This document shows positions 41,173-42,460 of a DNA stretch of 42,460 nucleotides, in pieces. Under the pieces are notes generated by a model that was given only the letters and a program-made list of their open reading frames with translations, was not told the origin of the DNA and ran no database searches. The stretch covers positions 1 through 42,460 of the forward strand of contig JAAWTG010000021.1 in the NCBI GenBank assembly GCA_022801925.1, given 5' to 3'. Source of the stretch: Clostridia bacterium. Its GTDB lineage: Bacteria; Bacillota; Clostridia; RUG12999. The position numbers were made by a program, and so were the translations under genes. The stretch's first letter is position 1. Every line of letters starts with the position of its first letter.

Positions 41173-41631
41173 TTACGTTTTTCCTTTTTTTCTGTAATAT
41201 GATTCTCTCCATCTTTGGTTACGCAACTCCCTCCTGCACTGCTCAGAACAAGTTTTTCTTGGTTTTCCATCAGGGTCAAAACTCTTCCCGCATACAATAC
41301 AAATCTTTCGTTTTTCGCGTCTTTTTATTGATTTCTTTCTGTTTATATTGTCTCTATTTTTGTGATAGTATTCCTTTCCCTGTTTACGGTCATTTGCCAA
41401 AATTGCAGAAGGGGCGCATTTCTCACAGTATTTTTGTAAACCAGATTTAACTGTATATACATTCCCACATATCAAGCATTTGTCCTTACTTCCGATAGGT
41501 CTAGCTGCCCCATTCCGCTTATTTAATCGGCTGCGTTCTTTTGCTATTTCTTTTCTGCAATTTGAGCACCATTTTGCACGAGGCCCACCTAAAAATGATA
41601 CGCCGCAAGGACATGTATGTTTTGTTATCAT
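41173..41631 (-). CDS. multi-zinc-finger protein
   Basis: This 152-residue basic protein has four or more cysteine pairs arranged as zinc knuckles: CPCG with CSNC (about 7-25), CLICGNVY with CEKC (about 52-72), and CIVCGKSF with CSEQC (about 110-131). Regions between are Arg/Lys-rich. It would bind nucleic acid. Such proteins are frequent at the ends of clostridial prophages, of unknown function. GGGAATG precedes the ATG. Confidence 0.6.
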   Translation of the reverse strand: MITKHTCPCGVSFLGGPRAKWCSNCRKEIAKERSRLNKRNGAARPIGSKDKCLICGNVYTVKSGLQKYCEKCAPSAILANDRKQGKEYYHKNRDNINRKKSIKRREKRKICIVCGKSFDPDGKPRKTCSEQCRRELRNQRWRESYYRKKGKT

Positions 41632-41660
41632 ATTTTATCATTCCCTTTGTTCAAAAGGAT

Positions 41661-42389
41661 TTATTCTACCCTTATTTTAACTATTCCGCTCGCTATATTT
41701 CCGGCTTCTATTCCTTTTTCTTCCAGTTCATTTTCGAGGTGTATTGCATTCCATTCATCAACGCGTACTTGCACACAAGTATATTCCTTGACATATCGTC
41801 TCCCTAATGCTCCACCTATAGACGTTACATACTTTCCACTTATTTTATCTTTGCTAATATGATATTTTTCGCATATTTCGTCAAATTCTTCTTGTTCTAT
41901 TTTTCGACCAATCTTAATATTGTACCCCTTTCTGGGTACGCAGCCAGCCATCAAGTATTCAAAGTCTAACTTACAAATACGCACACCCGCGTTAGGTGCT
42001 CTAAATTCAATCGTTTTTTTTAGCGGTTTTAATTGCCTTGATAACGGCTCGTTCGGTACAACGGTGTGCTTTGTTAATATAAAATACAAGCCGTCAACTT
42101 CTATTGCCATTTTATTTGCCGAAGCACAGAAAAATAGTTTGTCAACTATTAATTTGTCATCTTCCCACTCAAAATCATTATCATTGATACTATCTGCCGG
42201 ATTCATTAAATCGTCAACTGTCGTGTCTAATGCTTCCGCTATTTTTACTAACGTCCCAGCCGCTATCCCTTCTATTTTGCGAATTCCGTTTTCGATGTCC
42301 GCAATATAGGTGTTTGATTTGCCGATTTTTTTACCAAGTTCCTCTTGCGTGAGTTTTGCTTCTCTGCGTAATTGTCTAATCGTATTCAT
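41661..42389 (-). CDS. XRE regulator with unknown C-terminal domain
   Basis: This 242-residue protein has an N-terminal helix-turn-helix (LTQEELGKKIGKSNTYIADIENG, about 13-35) and a short linker. A C-terminal domain of about 170 residues (LIVDKLFFCASANKMAIEVDG, VRICKLDFEYLMAG) shows no family I can name. GGAG precedes the ATG. The palindrome at 42443-42460 lies 54 bp upstream. It is a second regulator, far from the int-side switch. Confidence 0.7.
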   Translation of the reverse strand: MNTIRQLRREAKLTQEELGKKIGKSNTYIADIENGIRKIEGIAAGTLVKIAEALDTTVDDLMNPADSINDNDFEWEDDKLIVDKLFFCASANKMAIEVDGLYFILTKHTVVPNEPLSRQLKPLKKTIEFRAPNAGVRICKLDFEYLMAGCVPRKGYNIKIGRKIEQEEFDEICEKYHISKDKISGKYVTSIGGALGRRYVKEYTCVQVRVDEWNAIHLENELEEKGIEAGNIASGIVKIRVE

Positions 42390-42442
42390 TTTGTCAACTC
42401 CATTCCGTTTTTTTATCAGTAAGATTTTGATTAGTAGCTAAA

Positions 42443-42460
42443 CTACTATAATTATAGTAG
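42443..42460. promoter_or_regulatory. perfect 18-bp palindrome, probable operator
   Basis: CTACTATAATTATAGTAG is a perfect 18-bp palindrome ending at the window edge, with TATAAT inside on both strands. A further TAGTAG half-site stands at 42432-42437. It is upstream of the leftward XRE gene and probably its operator and -10 region. Confidence 0.65.

Noticed and set aside
42390-42460. attR at the right edge
   Set aside because: No copy of the tRNA-Lys 3' segment is present; the edge shows only an operator-like palindrome.

Overview
The window is the left junction and most of the length of a prophage integrated in a low-GC Bacillota chromosome, probably a Clostridia relative. This assignment is inferred from strong AGGAGG-type ribosome sites, clostridial-style phage families and codon use. 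Positions 1-1130 are host DNA with a leftward Fe/Mn superoxide dismutase gene. Positions 1131-1175 are the 3' part of a leftward tRNA-Lys(CTT), cut at the anticodon loop, which marks attL. Everything to the right is phage, and no second copy of the tRNA end appears before position 42460, so attR and the intact tRNA should lie beyond the window.

The leftward lysogeny arm (1.2-4.3 kb) holds a tyrosine integrase, an unusual membrane-anchored ImmA/IrrE-type metallopeptidase and an XRE repressor. It faces a Cro-like gene across a divergent pair of near-consensus promoters. The rightward early region (4.5-16.1 kb) contains small regulators, two neighbouring genes built from in-frame tandem repeats, and a recombination/replication block: Sak4-like ATPase, SSB-like protein, ERCC4 nuclease, CHC2 zinc-finger protein and DUF927 helicase. 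The helicase gene is followed by an iteron array that looks like a replication origin. After it come a DNA cytosine methyltransferase carrying an (AC)9 tract, several small zinc-binding proteins (two of them split by homopolymer frameshifts) and an ArpU/RinA-like late regulator.

The late region (16.3-41.0 kb) encodes a short-tailed, P22-like virion: small terminase, gp10-like DNA stabilisation protein, tail fibre, portal, scaffold, N4-gp56-type capsid, large terminase, a probable ejection protein, a 2386-residue polyvalent protein, a connector-like protein, a beta-helix tail spike and a lysis cassette. No tape measure or sheath gene is seen. The two terminase genes are about 9 kb apart. A ribbon-helix-helix repressor plus ORF6N antirepressor module sits between structural genes, in the manner of the P22 immI region. 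A leftward secreted-protein cargo gene with its own promoter lies beside it. Strong terminators interrupt the late operon without visible promoters after them, which suggests readthrough or antitermination.

The right end (41.0-42.46 kb) has two leftward genes, a multi-zinc-finger protein and a second XRE regulator, with a perfect 18-bp palindrome upstream of the latter. Functions were assigned by recognising motifs in translated sequence; no database search was run.
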